Assembly: GCA_025024175.1 (NCBI GenBank)
Contig: QCXZ01000064.1
Location: 59,355,325-59,419,324, forward strand
DNA length: 64,000 bases
DNA from: Rhyzopertha dominica
Lineage: Eukaryota > Arthropoda > Insecta > Coleoptera > Bostrichidae
Direction: 5' to 3'
In this document: piece after piece, positions 1-10,510 of the stretch
How the letters are laid out: every line of letters starts with the position of its first letter
Position numbering within the stretch: position 1 is the first letter of the stretch
The notes under the pieces: generated by a model
Databases searched by the model: none
The model's input: only the letters and a program-made list of their open reading frames with translations
What the model was told of the DNA's origin: nothing
Translations under genes and position numbers: made by a program

Positions 1-345
1 AATTCTTTTAGAGATATCATAGAATTCCACGGTTTCTCTCGATGTTACGAACCCAGTGCTTACTATCATCCCTCACAGCGAGTGCATCATTTATTCTAAT
101 TTTAATTTAATTTATTTTAAACACACGTATTTAATAATTCAAAACAGACAATAAAATCATAATAACATGGGTCCGAAAACAAAAGATGATATCGACAAAA
201 TTTATGTGGGGCTATCTATTAGAAAAGCACTTCATAAAAGAGATATTAGAAAGGAAAGAGATCGATGTTCATTAGCATTTTAGAGAGAGAGAGCAGTATT
301 TATTTTCCAAAGCATTTGTATTCTCGTATGTTTTATAAACACAAG

Positions 346-375
346 TTTATTTATTTATTTATTTATTTATTTATT
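346..375. repeat. (TTTA)n microsatellite, LINE 3' tail
   Basis: About seven copies of TTTA. Read on the minus strand this is a TAAA-type tail directly after the 3' UTR of the LINE remnant at 376-1810, as expected where a non-LTR retrotransposon ends in a simple repeat. The boundary with flanking DNA is near 345. Confidence 0.75.
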
Positions 376-1810
376 ACAGAGTGCGCGAACAGGCAAGCCC
401 AAAATGGCACCCACTAAAAAAAACATAGTTATGCTAAACCTGAGAATAACCAAACGTGAATGTTACAATTTAGTGTGTACAAAACTAATAAGTCTATCTA
501 TATTAGCAAGAAAAAACAGTTATTGATGATAAGCAAAATAGCATAATTAAGTGATAATAATATAAGTATAATATACAGAAAAAAGAAGAAAAAAATATAT
601 ACGTATTTTTTCAAAGAGTTATGGAAAATGTCGACGTCAGAACAGTGCGAATTATATGATCTAGTAATGCGGGCTAAAGGTTCATTACGACCTAAATTGG
701 TTCGTAAGAGATATTCGCGAAATGAAGGTAAAAAACGACTGTTGTACACGGGAACACTTAAGAAGATACTAGAGAGCAAAGAGGGTGAATCAACTGAGCT
801 ATTGATTATATGGGGAGAAAAAGCAAATTCGCTACTAATCTCTTTTCTAGGCTCATTATGTTGTACATTCGGGTCAGTGTTGTGGCATTTATTAACTCAT
901 AGGAACCCACAACTTTAAAATGAAGATACCTTAAAAATTTGTTTTGTACCGACTGCAGTCTTAATTTGTATATGTCATACTGTGGAGACCACACAACAGA
1001 TGCAAAATTGAGTCTGCTATAAACAAATGCGAAGTACAGGTTTTTTATAACTTCAATAGAACTAAAATTTTTAGTTGTTCGAATTATAAAGCCCAACATT
1101 CTATTTGTCTGAAAAGCTATATTATCTATATGCACAGAGAAGGTCATTTTCTGGTCGAAAGTGACTCCCAAATCTTTCACATGAGAAACGGCCTTTATCT
1201 TATTGTTGTCAAAGTTATAGTCAAAGGAAAATAGTCTAATGTTTCTAGAAAATGTAATAGTACAGCACTTACTGAAATTTAAATAAAGTTTGTTAATTTT
1301 ACAGTAATTATAGAATTGACATAGGTCGTTTTGAAATAGTATACAGTCGGCAATATTTCTTATGGGAGCGAAGACTTTTAGGTCATCAGCATAAAGAAGA
1401 AAATTGCAGAATTTAAAACAATGCTTAATATTATTAATATAAATTAAGAACAGCAGAGGCCCCAAAACCGAACCTTGTGGTATACCTGAAGTGACCGAGT
1501 AAGGTTATGATTTAAAACCATTTATCGATATTACATGAGTTCTGCCGCTGACATATAATGATAACCATCTTAACAAAGTTCCGTGCACGTGACAGTTTGT
1601 GAATTAAAATACAGAGGTCAATTTTATCAAAAGCCTTGCTGAAATCTGTATAAACAGAATCTACTTGAATCTGATGATCCATGGAATTTAAAATAAAGTT
1701 GCAATATTCTGTAAGATTTGTTTCGACTGGCTTAACCAGTACATCTTCAGTAAGCTCATGTAGTTCTTGTGACGATCTTCCATAACAAATACCAGTAAAT
1801 TTCAGTCAGA
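376..1810 (-). pseudogene. LINE (Jockey-type) reverse transcriptase remnant A
   Basis: This is the 3' half of a non-LTR retrotransposon ORF2. Reading 5' to 3' on the minus strand, RT motifs appear in order: a YTDFSKAFDK block (about 1655-1625), then GIPQGSVLGPLLF (about 1485-1445), then YADD followed by LKVF (about 1400-1380), the catalytic Asp pair. A C-terminal stretch continues in another frame over 779-498 and resembles the LINE tail region with SYNSHCSD. The element is broken: a TAA at about 1507 lies just before the GIPQGS motif, and at least one frameshift separates 806 from the C-terminal segment. The endonuclease half is absent, so it is 5'-truncated as usual for LINE insertions. Its 3' UTR runs to the TTTA tail near 346. 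The clade is inferred from motif style only. Confidence 0.85.
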
Positions 1811-2069
1811 ATTTTCCTGCATATTCCCTGATCGGTGCGAATTCTGTTTATATTTCACCATTCTCTTCTTTTAAGGGAAAAGCCAGCGACCTTAATGGTG
1901 GGGTCTTTTATAATGTTGCGATTCTTCTTCCAATGTTCCTTAATAGTAAAGTTAAATAACTTAATGGCAATTAAATAATATAGAAGGTTTTCTTGACTGT
2001 AATCTTAACCGATTTGTTGTTAGTGGAGCTACATGAATGGAGAGAGTCAGATTGTTAGTACACTTTTGA

Positions 2070-2290
2070 AATTGCTGTTTGAGACGGGCTAGTCATCTCG
2101 TTTTTGGAAGTTATTGACGTATATAATAAATAAGAGGGGCCTTAGTACTGACCCTTGCAATACCCCATCTTTAATTGATTTAAGACTTGAACTAGTACCG
2201 TTAAAAAAGATGCTGTCAATTTTCTAGACAGCTCTTATTCCGTAACACTCTAGTTTTTGGAGATGAATCTCATATGAAACTCAGTCGTGC
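2070..2290 (-). pseudogene. LINE reverse transcriptase fragment B
   Basis: A short decayed RT piece. On the minus strand the frame reads LQKLECYGIRAV, a stop, KIDSIFFNGTSSS, then GVLQGSVLRPLLFIIYVNNF, which is the RT thumb/palm segment around the conserved GVPQGSVLGPLLF motif with substitutions (P to L, G to R). It stops before the YADD box. It is distinct from remnant A because it repeats the same RT block in a different sequence version, so two LINE copies are nested or adjacent here. It is non-functional. Confidence 0.75.
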
Positions 2291-2353
2291 TCCCCTCGTT
2301 CTGTGCCGCCAATAATACTTTTCATTACACTAGCTACAAAGAATGTCTATACT

Positions 2354-2470
2354 TTCCAGAGAATTCTATCAGTCGAACCTTCGCAAAGTTTCGATAGCGT
2401 CTGGAAGGTTTTGCTTCTGGAATTTTCGATGGGGGTATAAATAGCCCGATGGAGAGAACGCGGGCAGTTC
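2354..2470 (+). promoter_or_regulatory. Heat-shock-type promoter: HSE cluster, TATA box, initiator
   Basis: Three heat shock elements are visible: TTCnnGAGnnTTC at 2354-2366, GAAnnTTC at 2375-2382, and a perfect trimer TTCnnGAAnnTTC at 2415-2427, with a further GAA half-site at 2404-2406. They sit directly upstream of TATAAATA at 2436-2443. CAGT at about 2465-2468 is placed like an arthropod initiator about 30 bp below the TATA box. The spacing matches heat-shock gene promoters and also U3 regions of some LTR retrotransposons. No HSP coding sequence follows. AATAAA lies near 2633, and the segment could end at GTAACA near 2670, so a solo LTR is the main alternative. Confidence 0.6.
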
Positions 2471-3501
2471 TGAATTAAAATACTGTTTATCCAGCGAACG
2501 AAAGGCTTAGTGAAGCAACTGTTTTTAGTGCAAGTGTGTGCAGTATCGTGGTTTAGAGACTTACTAGCGTTAAAATAGTAGTGTTGTGAACTAGTTGTGT
2601 TTATACCTGGTGTATTTAATACAAGCGTTTTAAATAAAAATCCGCAGCTTTCGAACCTTGTAATTGTAACAATATTAGAGTGAGTTGCGGATTAAATTAC
2701 GCGANAGAATNNTGGAAATATGAAAAAGAAAACTTGTCAAATGCGTGCTATACTTGCAAGATAAGACCCCTCGTAAAATATTTTTTGAAATTAATAATAA
2801 CGAAGCAATCAAATATTGAACCAAAGTTGACCCCAAAACCATAGATCATCAAAGAAATTCCGATCTCACGTAAATTTGTGCAGCCAAACCACCGAACCTT
2901 CATATTCCGGAGGTGAAACAACAATAACCTCTCCAGGTAGTTGGGTCCAAACCTCGTCTCGTCAAACCCAAGAAACCTCTTTTAGCTGTCTCGCACGTCG
3001 CCGGCCTTGGCCCGCGCAAAGATCATTACTCCATTTCACCGGAGGATTAATTGCTAGACAAATTGCGCTCGCGACTCATTGAGCCGAATTGTCGGGGCGT
3101 TTTGCCGACGGATTGAGCCGTAAAGCGACGCGCTCATTTTGGCGGGTGCGCCCCGTGAACAGGTAGCAATCAGGTCGTGATTAGACTTAACTAACTAGCT
3201 ACCGGTTAATTGGGGGGTTAGTGGGGGGCGTAACTACATCAAACAATCACTCTGCTATACTTCACGCAGTGATAGCACGGGCCACGGCTTTGCCGGGGTA
3301 ATTNTAGAGGTGGTGNTGGGTCCGGTAGCGGGATCGGAAAATGAGATGTTTACTTTTCGCGTTAATTTGAAAAAGTTTTGGATAGTGAGGGGTATCTGGT
3401 ATTATTTTTGTCCGTTTCGCTGATGTAAATGTTCTAGGACGTTTCGAGCCAAATACAAGAAAAACGTACTGAAGTACTAAGTACAAGTACCTGGTTAAAT
3501 A
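2471..3501. other. Non-coding: transcript-leader-like AT segment, then GC-richer block
   Basis: From 2471 to about 2690 the sequence is AT-rich and has AATAAA near 2633, consistent with either a 5' leader or the R/U5 part of an LTR. From about 2860 to 3180 it becomes clearly GC-richer, with several CpGs and only short ORFs of no recognisable family. Nothing else can be supported. Confidence 0.4.
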
Positions 3502-4832
3502 CGAGGCATGTTTTTTAAGTAAGTAACGATTTGCAATTCCGCCGCCGCAGCGCTACGGTCGGCGTTCCGCGCATGCGCGCTGGTTACCTACATCTCTTGT
3601 CTACGCACTGACGCCATTACAGTTTGATTCTTCATTGTATACGTTGTATACTGAGTGTATAAGATGCCTCCGACAATCGTGAATCCCGCCGATTGTGAAG
3701 TACGGGCTGTTATACAATTTCTTAGTGCTAAAGGCATAAAACCGATCGATATTCATCGTGAGATCTGTGAAGTTTACGGACAAAACATTATGAGTGATGG
3801 AATGGTAAGGAAATGGGTGAGAGCATTTAAAGATGGCCGCACAAATGTGCATGATGAAGAACGGAGTGGGCGTCCTTCGGTCGTTAATGAAGATTTGGTG
3901 CAGAAAGTGAACGAAAAGGTGAGAGAAAACAGACGCTTTACAATTTCATCATTGTGCGACTGCTTTCCTCAATATTCTCGTAGTGTTTTGTATCGCATTG
4001 TGACCGAGAACTTTAATTACCGGTAATTGTGTTCACGTTGGGTTCCGAAAATGTTGACGGATTTGCACAAAACCCAACGTTTAGGCAGTGCATTGACTTT
4101 CCTTGAGCGGTACCACAATGAAGGTGAAGATTTTTTAGACCAAATTGTTACTGATGACGAAACATGGGTGGCCTACGTCATACCAGAATCGAAACAACAA
4201 TCCATGGAATGACGACATTCATCATCACCCAAAAAAGTGAAGTTTAAGCAAACAATTTCTGCCCGGAAAATCATGTGCACAGTTTTTTGGGACAAAAAAG
4301 GAGTATTGCTAGTGGAGTTTCTGCCTCGTAATGAGACAATCAATGCAGCGTCTTATTGTAAGACATTGAACAAACTGCGTCGTGCAATCCAGAACAAAAG
4401 ACGTGGCAAGTTGAGTAAGGGTATCGTTTTGCTGCATGACAATGCCCGTCCACATGTCGCTAATCGGACCAAAAATCTCATCAAATCTTTTAAATGGGAA
4501 ACTCTAGATCATCCTCCATACAGCCCTGATCTGGCGCCCAGCGACTACCATTTGTTCCTGCACTTGAAGAAACACCTGGGTGGTCAGCGTCTTCAAGACG
4601 ATAACGAAGTCGAAACATTTGTGATACAGTGGTTAACAAGTCAGGCGGCAGAATTTTATGAAGAGGGTATTCAAGAACTGGTGCCACGTTATGACAAGTG
4701 CCTCAATATTCACGGAAATTATGTAGAAAAGTAGATTAAGGTACAGGCTTTCATGTAAGATAAAATTATTGCGATATCTTTGCACGTCTTGTTTTAATTC
4801 CAAAACGGTACTTACTTAAAAAACATGCCTCG
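3502..4832 (+). mobile_element. mariner (DD34D) transposon, copy 1
   Basis: A complete 1331-bp mariner. It starts CGAGGCATGTTTTTTAAG and ends with the matching inverted sequence; the near-perfect inverted repeats are about 30 bp. It is flanked by TA at 3500-3501 and 4833-4834, the mariner target duplication. It contains one transposase gene broken by two stop codons. Copy 2 at 22861-24190 is nearly identical along its whole length, which points to recent activity of the family. Confidence 0.95.
3664..4734 (+). pseudogene. mariner transposase, two in-frame stops
   Basis: A transposase for cut-and-paste movement of its own element, acting in the nucleus on the terminal inverted repeats. The ATG at 3664 begins MPPTIV. 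The N-terminal helix-turn-helix region (residues about 10-110) includes MVRKWVRAFKDGR. The linker motif is WVPK in place of the family WVPH. Catalytic residues are D in DDETW, D in HDNARPH and D in PYSPDLAPSDYHLF, with 34 residues between the second and third Asp, so the triad is DD34D. The expected length is about 355 aa. Breaks: TAA at 4024-4026, where copy 2 has an AAA lysine codon, and TGA at 4210-4212, where copy 2 has TGG. The residue before DETW is D where copy 2 has G. As it stands it makes no full-length product. Confidence 0.93.
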
Positions 4833-4854
4833 TACCAAAGGTTGGTATGATGTA

Positions 4855-5132
4855 AGTACGAATTTAGATGGCAATGCCATCTGTCAGCATTACACTGACA
4901 TGATGACAAAGCCACCTAGCTGCCTTAACGGGTACTACTTCCTAAAGGAAGTGACCTGTAGCCTGATAAATTGGCATGCAACTGCATACTTCAATTTGAC
5001 AGCAGGCCCCCACGGCACTTTTTGCTAGCGAGCAAGAACCTTTAGGAAGTAGTACCCGTTAAGGCAGCTAGGTGGCTTTGTCATCATGTCAGTGTAATGC
5101 TGACAGATGGCATTACCATCTAAATTCTTACT
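4855..5132. mobile_element. MITE/foldback element with 94-bp terminal inverted repeats
   Basis: A 278-bp element. The arm at 4855-4948 and the arm at 5039-5132 are near-perfect reverse complements; for example GGTACTACTTCCTAAAGG on the left is matched inverted on the right. TA dinucleotides flank it at 4853-4854 and 5133-5134. The 90-bp centre has no coding potential. As single-stranded RNA or DNA it would fold into a long hairpin. The TA target site fits a non-autonomous Tc1/mariner-type element, but no related autonomous copy is in the window. Confidence 0.9.
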
Positions 5133-5138
5133 TATATT

Positions 5139-5472
5139 AATATTTAAGTGTTTCAGTAGAATACAGAAATTTAGTTTTCGAAGAAAAATTCTCAATTCTT
5201 TCTGTTAACTAGTTACAGAAAAGAAGAAACTTGGTTCAGTCAGACGATATTAACTTGATATTTCAGTGTTTCAGTAAGTACAGGAATTCAGTCCGCGAAC
5301 GAAAAATTCGCAACTATTTCTATTAACTAGTTCAGAATAGAAGATACCTGGCTCAGTTATTAGGTGATATTAATTTAATATTTAAGTGTTTCAGTAGACT
5401 ACAGAAATTAAGTTTTCGAAGAAAAATTCTCAATTCTTTCTGTTAACTAGTTACAAGATAAAGGAACCTGGA
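5139..5472. repeat. Imperfect tandem repeat, ~119-bp unit, ~2.8 copies
   Basis: Units begin near 5139, 5258 and 5377, each with a variant of ATATTTAAGTGTTTCAGTA and each containing CGAAGAAAAATTC- and TAACTAGTT-like blocks. The first and third units are more alike than either is to the second. The array starts immediately after the MITE, so the MITE inserted at its edge or the array is part of a larger repeat. Confidence 0.85.
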
Positions 5473-7074
5473 GCTGAGGAATTCATCTTCGAACGAAGAT
5501 CCGCAACGTCCTGTCTACAAGGACGAATGACCCATAAAGTTTTCAATAAGTGGAGTTGTCCTGTGCCGGCCGTAAAACCACCGTGTGTGCTCGGCGCGGA
5601 GAGACAAAAAAAGAGCCATTCGCCCGAGCTGGCCGCGATGAACATCAAGCTGGCACCCGGGAATGGGCCCGTTAATTAAAAAGTGAATTAGTAACAGGAA
5701 TCTGTCATACGGCAAATGAAATGCCAAGTGGTTACATATGAGCGTCCAGGTAGACCGGAGTTCGTTATGCCTCGGCGTTGGTGGATGGAATTAGATTGAC
5801 TTTTCTTGTTGCTCGGGGTTCCACAATTAAGCGTGTTAAATTAGATTCCGTTTTAACGAGTTCCGCCGTACATTTTTAATTTAGGGTTGGATTTCGACAA
5901 CTAATTTCGTCGAATAAAAACAAATCGATCCCTGATACGCCGCTGTCGCGCTTTAAATTTATGGTTTTGTCGTCGCTGTTCCCTCTGCCTCTATTAATCC
6001 TCGTTCGTGAGGAGTTGCAAATTTCGTCGGCAATTTGACCATCTCGTGTTCGGGCCGCGGAATTATTCAAATTAAGCCGTTGATGAGAAACAAATGAAGA
6101 GCTGCGTGGCCTGCTATTACCCGGGAATGTTCAAATAAACGCTGCATTCCGAGCACTTTTATCTCTTGTTACATGCTTGCATTGCGTGACGATGGGCCGT
6201 GTGGGCGGGGAAGGATGGACCTCAAATGCTGGATTCATTTCGAACGTTTTTTCTATGAGTTGTGTCACTAGTCACTGGCGTAGGTTAATTTGTAAGGAAA
6301 CGAGAGAACGCCATTCTTCGTGAGCTTATATTGTAAAGGTTGGATATACCTCTTGCACCATCAATGTCTTGGTCAATTCTTGCAGCATTCTTCCTCATCT
6401 TCACTGGACAAACGTGAATTCCTCTCAATTTACTGGCCCGATATTTTTTCCAAAAAAAGCTTGTCTTTGTTTCTTATTCTTTTCTTCTATTTCGTTCCTG
6501 TTCGAAAAGCAATACTAAGGGCGACAATGTCGGTTAATATTGCAGATATAAGTACTCATACATTTTGGAGTGACTTTTCTCTAACTATTATACACTGTAA
6601 CGGTATCAAAATGACTAAGCGAGGCATATACGCTTTTCTAATAAATTCAATACAAATTGTAAACTAAATTGCGAGTATAACACCTCAGTGGGATCACCGT
6701 TACAAAGTATTTATAGTGCCTAAGTGATGATTTATCTCAGACACTGGTAACAGCCGTCGTAATAAATATACGTAACGCGAAATTGTGCTTTGAAATATTA
6801 AAATATGAAAGGAAAACACAAAATATTGGGAATACGTCCGGTAATTTAATTATCTGCGCTTAAAAAAGTGTGACTACTAACTACCCCTGACGAAGTACGT
6901 ACTTGTCTCCTATGGCTACATTATGCCGGTACAATCCAGACTAAGTTCGTAAATCTAAATGTCTGATAAGTAAAATCACCAGGGTGATAATAAATTGATT
7001 TTGGCATACAATTTTTCCGAATTTGAAGCGTAAGTGTTGAGAGTGCTTTCTTCCGAAATTCCTTTNACTTTTCG
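5473..7074. other. Non-coding stretch, no gene recognised
   Basis: 5473-6200 has moderate GC and several CpGs without a recognisable protein. 6200-7074 is AT-rich. The ORF over 6320-6667 has no domain and reads like chance open frame. Nothing further is supported. Confidence 0.3.
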
Positions 7075-7350
7075 TCATCAAACCCCTTTTAACCAATGTT
7101 TCGCTTGAAGTAATTTTTGCCTACTTGCCCATACACCTGTTCAATCAGATTGTGTTGACAATGGTAATGTGGTGTGCACATAACTAAATGGCTGCTGCAT
7201 AATTCGACAATACGTATCCTTTTTCTGTAGTTTTGTGCCTATTTGCAACACCTAAAGTCTTTTTAGCCTGTTTAAAGAAGGATTTTTCAATTAGTTCGGA
7301 ATTATACGAAGTGTTTTCCATAAAAATAACTATCGGTTCTTCCAGTAGTG
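7075..7350 (-). pseudogene. Tc1/IS630-type DDE transposase remnant (C-terminal)
   Basis: Minus-strand frames give PIVIFMENTSYNS, the position of the second catalytic acidic residue (family usually D, here E), and then in another frame PHYHCQHNLIEQVYGQV, which matches the conserved PPYHCxxNPIExxWxxVK block carrying the third catalytic Glu in IS630/Tc1-related DDE transposases of insects. Several stops and frame changes are present. It is a dead fragment with no visible terminal repeats. The family assignment rests on these two motif blocks. Confidence 0.65.
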
Positions 7351-9626
7351 GTAACAAATATTCGGATATCCGGATTTTAAATAGTATGACCTCTGCTACT
7401 TGAAAAAACTCAAAGTTTTATCAGCAAAACAAAAGTTGAATATACTGTTTGTTTTTAGTGCTTTAAGTATCCTTAAAAGTTTAATTAACTTAATTAATAA
7501 ACCGCCGATTGCATTATTTCTTATATTTGCATGAAGCTTAGAGATTTTACCGGGTTCTTAAACCTAATGCACTGCCAACGTCAAGAAGGCCTGATTCCAA
7601 ATTAACCTTTAGACTGCACTATGATTGGCAAATTGTTGTCTAATTTGAACCTTGTTGGAAATTGGTAAGTCAACCGTTTTTTGTTCTTTTCAAAGGTGTG
7701 AGCTTTTCACCATCCATTTCTTGTGTAAGGACCCTGACAATTTTATTCAAAAACGTTGAGTACCTTAATACTACGTTCGAATTTTCTTTTAGGTCTTTTA
7801 TAAATGTACAATAACTTTCAACTTTTCAATCATTTTAACAAGTCCTAACGCAAAAAATAACTTTCACACACTACTAAACATAAGCAGGTTGTTTTTACTC
7901 AAGGATGAAAACAAGACTGAAATCCTCCATACAGTACCACTGCGAACAGGTACATGTTCAAGAAGTGATTCATTTAAATGCCATTAACTATTTTTATAAG
8001 CAATATTCAAATGTTTGTGTAAGTGGTTATTTATTTATACCACATCTTCCCATAAACATTTACAGAATTATCTAAAACACTTCGGCAAACGCAAACCTTT
8101 CACATAAATTATTTAGAAGCTCCTTATTAGACGCCCAATATATCCAGAGACCAAGGTTATTGCATTCATTGACTGGATTTAATATTATTAACGTATAGGT
8201 TGAAACTGACTTTCAATTTTTTTGACGTTCTGTACTGGTTATTTCTTGTTACCAAATATAAAAACTCTGTATTTCGTAGAAAAATTAAGCAGAAGAATAG
8301 CCAATTACAGCAAAAAATCAAGCGGCTGATCCCACTCGAAAAACCGCTGCAAATTGAATCAATACTTCCAAATCCAGTTGTCAAAATGACATTTACGTTT
8401 TTATTTCTTATAGTATACGATTAGTAATCAGGTTTTGAGCACTTTTTCTCTCTACACATTTTTTCTAAGACAAACGGTACTCGTGATATTAGCAAAAATA
8501 CACAAATTTTTAAAATCGGGTTATTCCAAATAACTCGGAAAGTATTAACTTAACAAAAAAAATAAGAGTGCTTTTCGATCAGAAATTTTATTTTCTATAT
8601 AATACCAAAATTTAAAAAAAATCGTACGAACAGGGTCCAAAATACGTTTTTTGAAAACATTTCGAAAATGTCAAAATTTTGGATAAATTTTCTAAGAAAC
8701 TTTTTGTGAGAAATTTTATTTCCTATCTGATGATATTTTCATTTTTTGAATATATTATATATTTGTCACTGCTTGATAAGGAACGGTGTTTTTCCGAAAA
8801 CATAATATACTAATCAATCCTTACCGTTCTTAATCTTTAATAATATACCTTTGTTTTGTAAATTACCATGCTAAATACAACAAGCGAAAATTTTTACCTC
8901 ATTCCAGAACCTTCATTCGTGGAAAATTATAGTCGAATCATCACGACAAAATTATTACGCCACATCTTCATAAAATTCACATTGAATGTAATAATAATTT
9001 CAGTATTAATTGGACAGCCTGCCACTTTCCACGCCGCAAATCCACCCCCCAAAACCGCCCACCCGGTCCGCATATAATAATAATTATGTAATACTTTTCA
9101 TCGAAATAACGAAGGCACAGCGCGATCGAAAAACAGTCGGCTTTGCATCCCTCCTTTGTGGAGTGACAATTGAATGCGCGATTACAGAAGGGTTCTTTGG
9201 GTGATTACCGAGGGGGCTGTTTTTTAAATACACACACAACTGCGCTGAATGGGCCCTATAATGGACCGCAACACAAAGAGCTGTTTCAATTACAAATGAC
9301 CGTATTAAAACACACATCACCTCGTAGAATTTAAATCGGACGACTGTGACGAGACCCGTCATTTGCAAATTTGCATTCCCATTACGGTCGCGGAATTGAA
9401 ATTCTACCTCCGCCTACAGGGTTACGATGTGCAGCGTAAATTCAAAACGGGCAAACACTAAATAACTGGAATTGTTACCTGCGCTTAGTGGCGGATGCGC
9501 GGATATTATAAAATATGTAGTTTTAAAAACACATTTCTAACACTGAAGGAAAACCTGATTTGCGCAGAATCCACCCTGAATAGAAATTTTCTTATCCATC
9601 GATAATAATTCTTTTATATTTGCGAC
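7351..9626. other. AT-rich non-coding stretch
   Basis: No recognisable gene. 8200-8424 has a 74-aa open frame with a lysine/glutamine-rich, coiled-coil-like middle but no family signature. 8490-8760 is very AT-rich, with short A and T runs as in terminal regions of DNA transposons. 9000-9450 is somewhat GC-richer without coding signal. Confidence 0.3.
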
Positions 9627-9697
9627 GCCCTCGTAGCTCAGTGGCAGAGCAACAGAGGCTAAATCTGGAGGCCTCGAGTTCGATTCTGGTGGGAGCT
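9627..9697 (+). pseudogene. tRNA-like sequence (tRNA pseudogene or SINE head)
   Basis: A box TAGCTCAGTGGCAGAGC and B box GAGTTCGATTC are both well formed and correctly spaced for RNA polymerase III. The D stem GCTC/GAGC pairs perfectly. The anticodon stem has four pairs plus an A-G mismatch, its loop reads GGCTAAA (no U33) and would place CTA as anticodon. The T stem has two mismatches, and the acceptor arms GCCCTCG and GGGAGCT pair poorly. I therefore read it as a decayed tRNA copy or the head of a tRNA-derived SINE rather than a working tRNA. No clear SINE tail follows. Confidence 0.6.
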
Positions 9698-10046
9698 GAT
9701 AATTTTTCCTTATAAAATTTGTCGCAAGAACCTACGAAATATATACAAAAGCAAATATACCCTTGCAATTAGAATTCTTTGCTTTATCCTTAGCGGATGC
9801 ATTTCTAGATAAATGAAATAGCGTCTGAGTATTACTGCATTGCAATATCAATTTTACTTTATATTAGCGAAATTTAAATAAGCAGATATTAAACAATTAC
9901 TGGAAATAAAACGTTAGACTCGCAATTCGATGTTTAGTAATCACAACCTTATTTTTTAATGAAAAGAAAAATGATGGCGATGATCATACAAACACAAGAT
10001 ATTATGAGGGAAAAATAACAATAACATGGCAACTCCAGTTAAGATA

Positions 10047-10510
10047 TACAGGGTGATTCAGGAGGAAGTGACAATATTTTGGGAAACGGTAGTATTCACA
10101 ATTCTGAACAAAAAAAAAACAGGTATCGACTTATACTCTAAAGCACTCCGTTTCAGAGATACAACCCTTAGAAATTGTAATTAAACAATATCTAAATATC
10201 TAATAATCTGCCTGATTTCAGACACATTTTCATTTTCTTACATTCACTGAGAGGTAGAAAACTTAGGGATAGTTACCCTTTTCTTCTCAATAACTTTCAT
10301 CCCTTAGTAGTTTCACGGTTCTGACCTAATTTTTGAAATCTATCGTTCTTCTTGCACAAAAGACTTACTCTTTCTGTATGTCGATAAGATTAACCGTTTT
10401 CGAGATAAACGACATTTTATTCGAACATGCTTAAACAGAAATGGGATATTCGAATCTCATCAGCAAGGCTATGGCAATTACACAATTAAGTAAAATTTAT
10501 TACATATGTA
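10047..10510 (+). repeat. TACAGGGTG-ended repeat, copy A
   Basis: Begins TACAGGGTGATTCAGGAGG, flanked by TA, in the style of Tc1/mariner-derived non-autonomous elements. It matches in inverse orientation the segment 28411-28725 over its length: the AAGTGACAATATTTTGGGAAA block, the TTCTGAACAAAAAAAA block and the CATCAGCAAGGCT block all recur. No ORF. The far end is not defined; matching is lost after about 10510, although a partial inverted echo of the inner part (TTAATTGTGACAGTAATA) appears near 10572. Confidence 0.75.

Noticed and set aside
2471..2700. hsp70 coding start after the HSE promoter
   Set aside because: No HSP70 N-terminal sequence is present downstream in any frame.
6320..6667. 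115-codon plus-strand ORF
   Set aside because: No recognisable motifs; composition like surrounding AT-rich DNA.
9651..9667. Amber suppressor tRNA (CTA anticodon)
   Set aside because: U33 is absent and the T and acceptor stems mispair, so a functional tRNA is unlikely.
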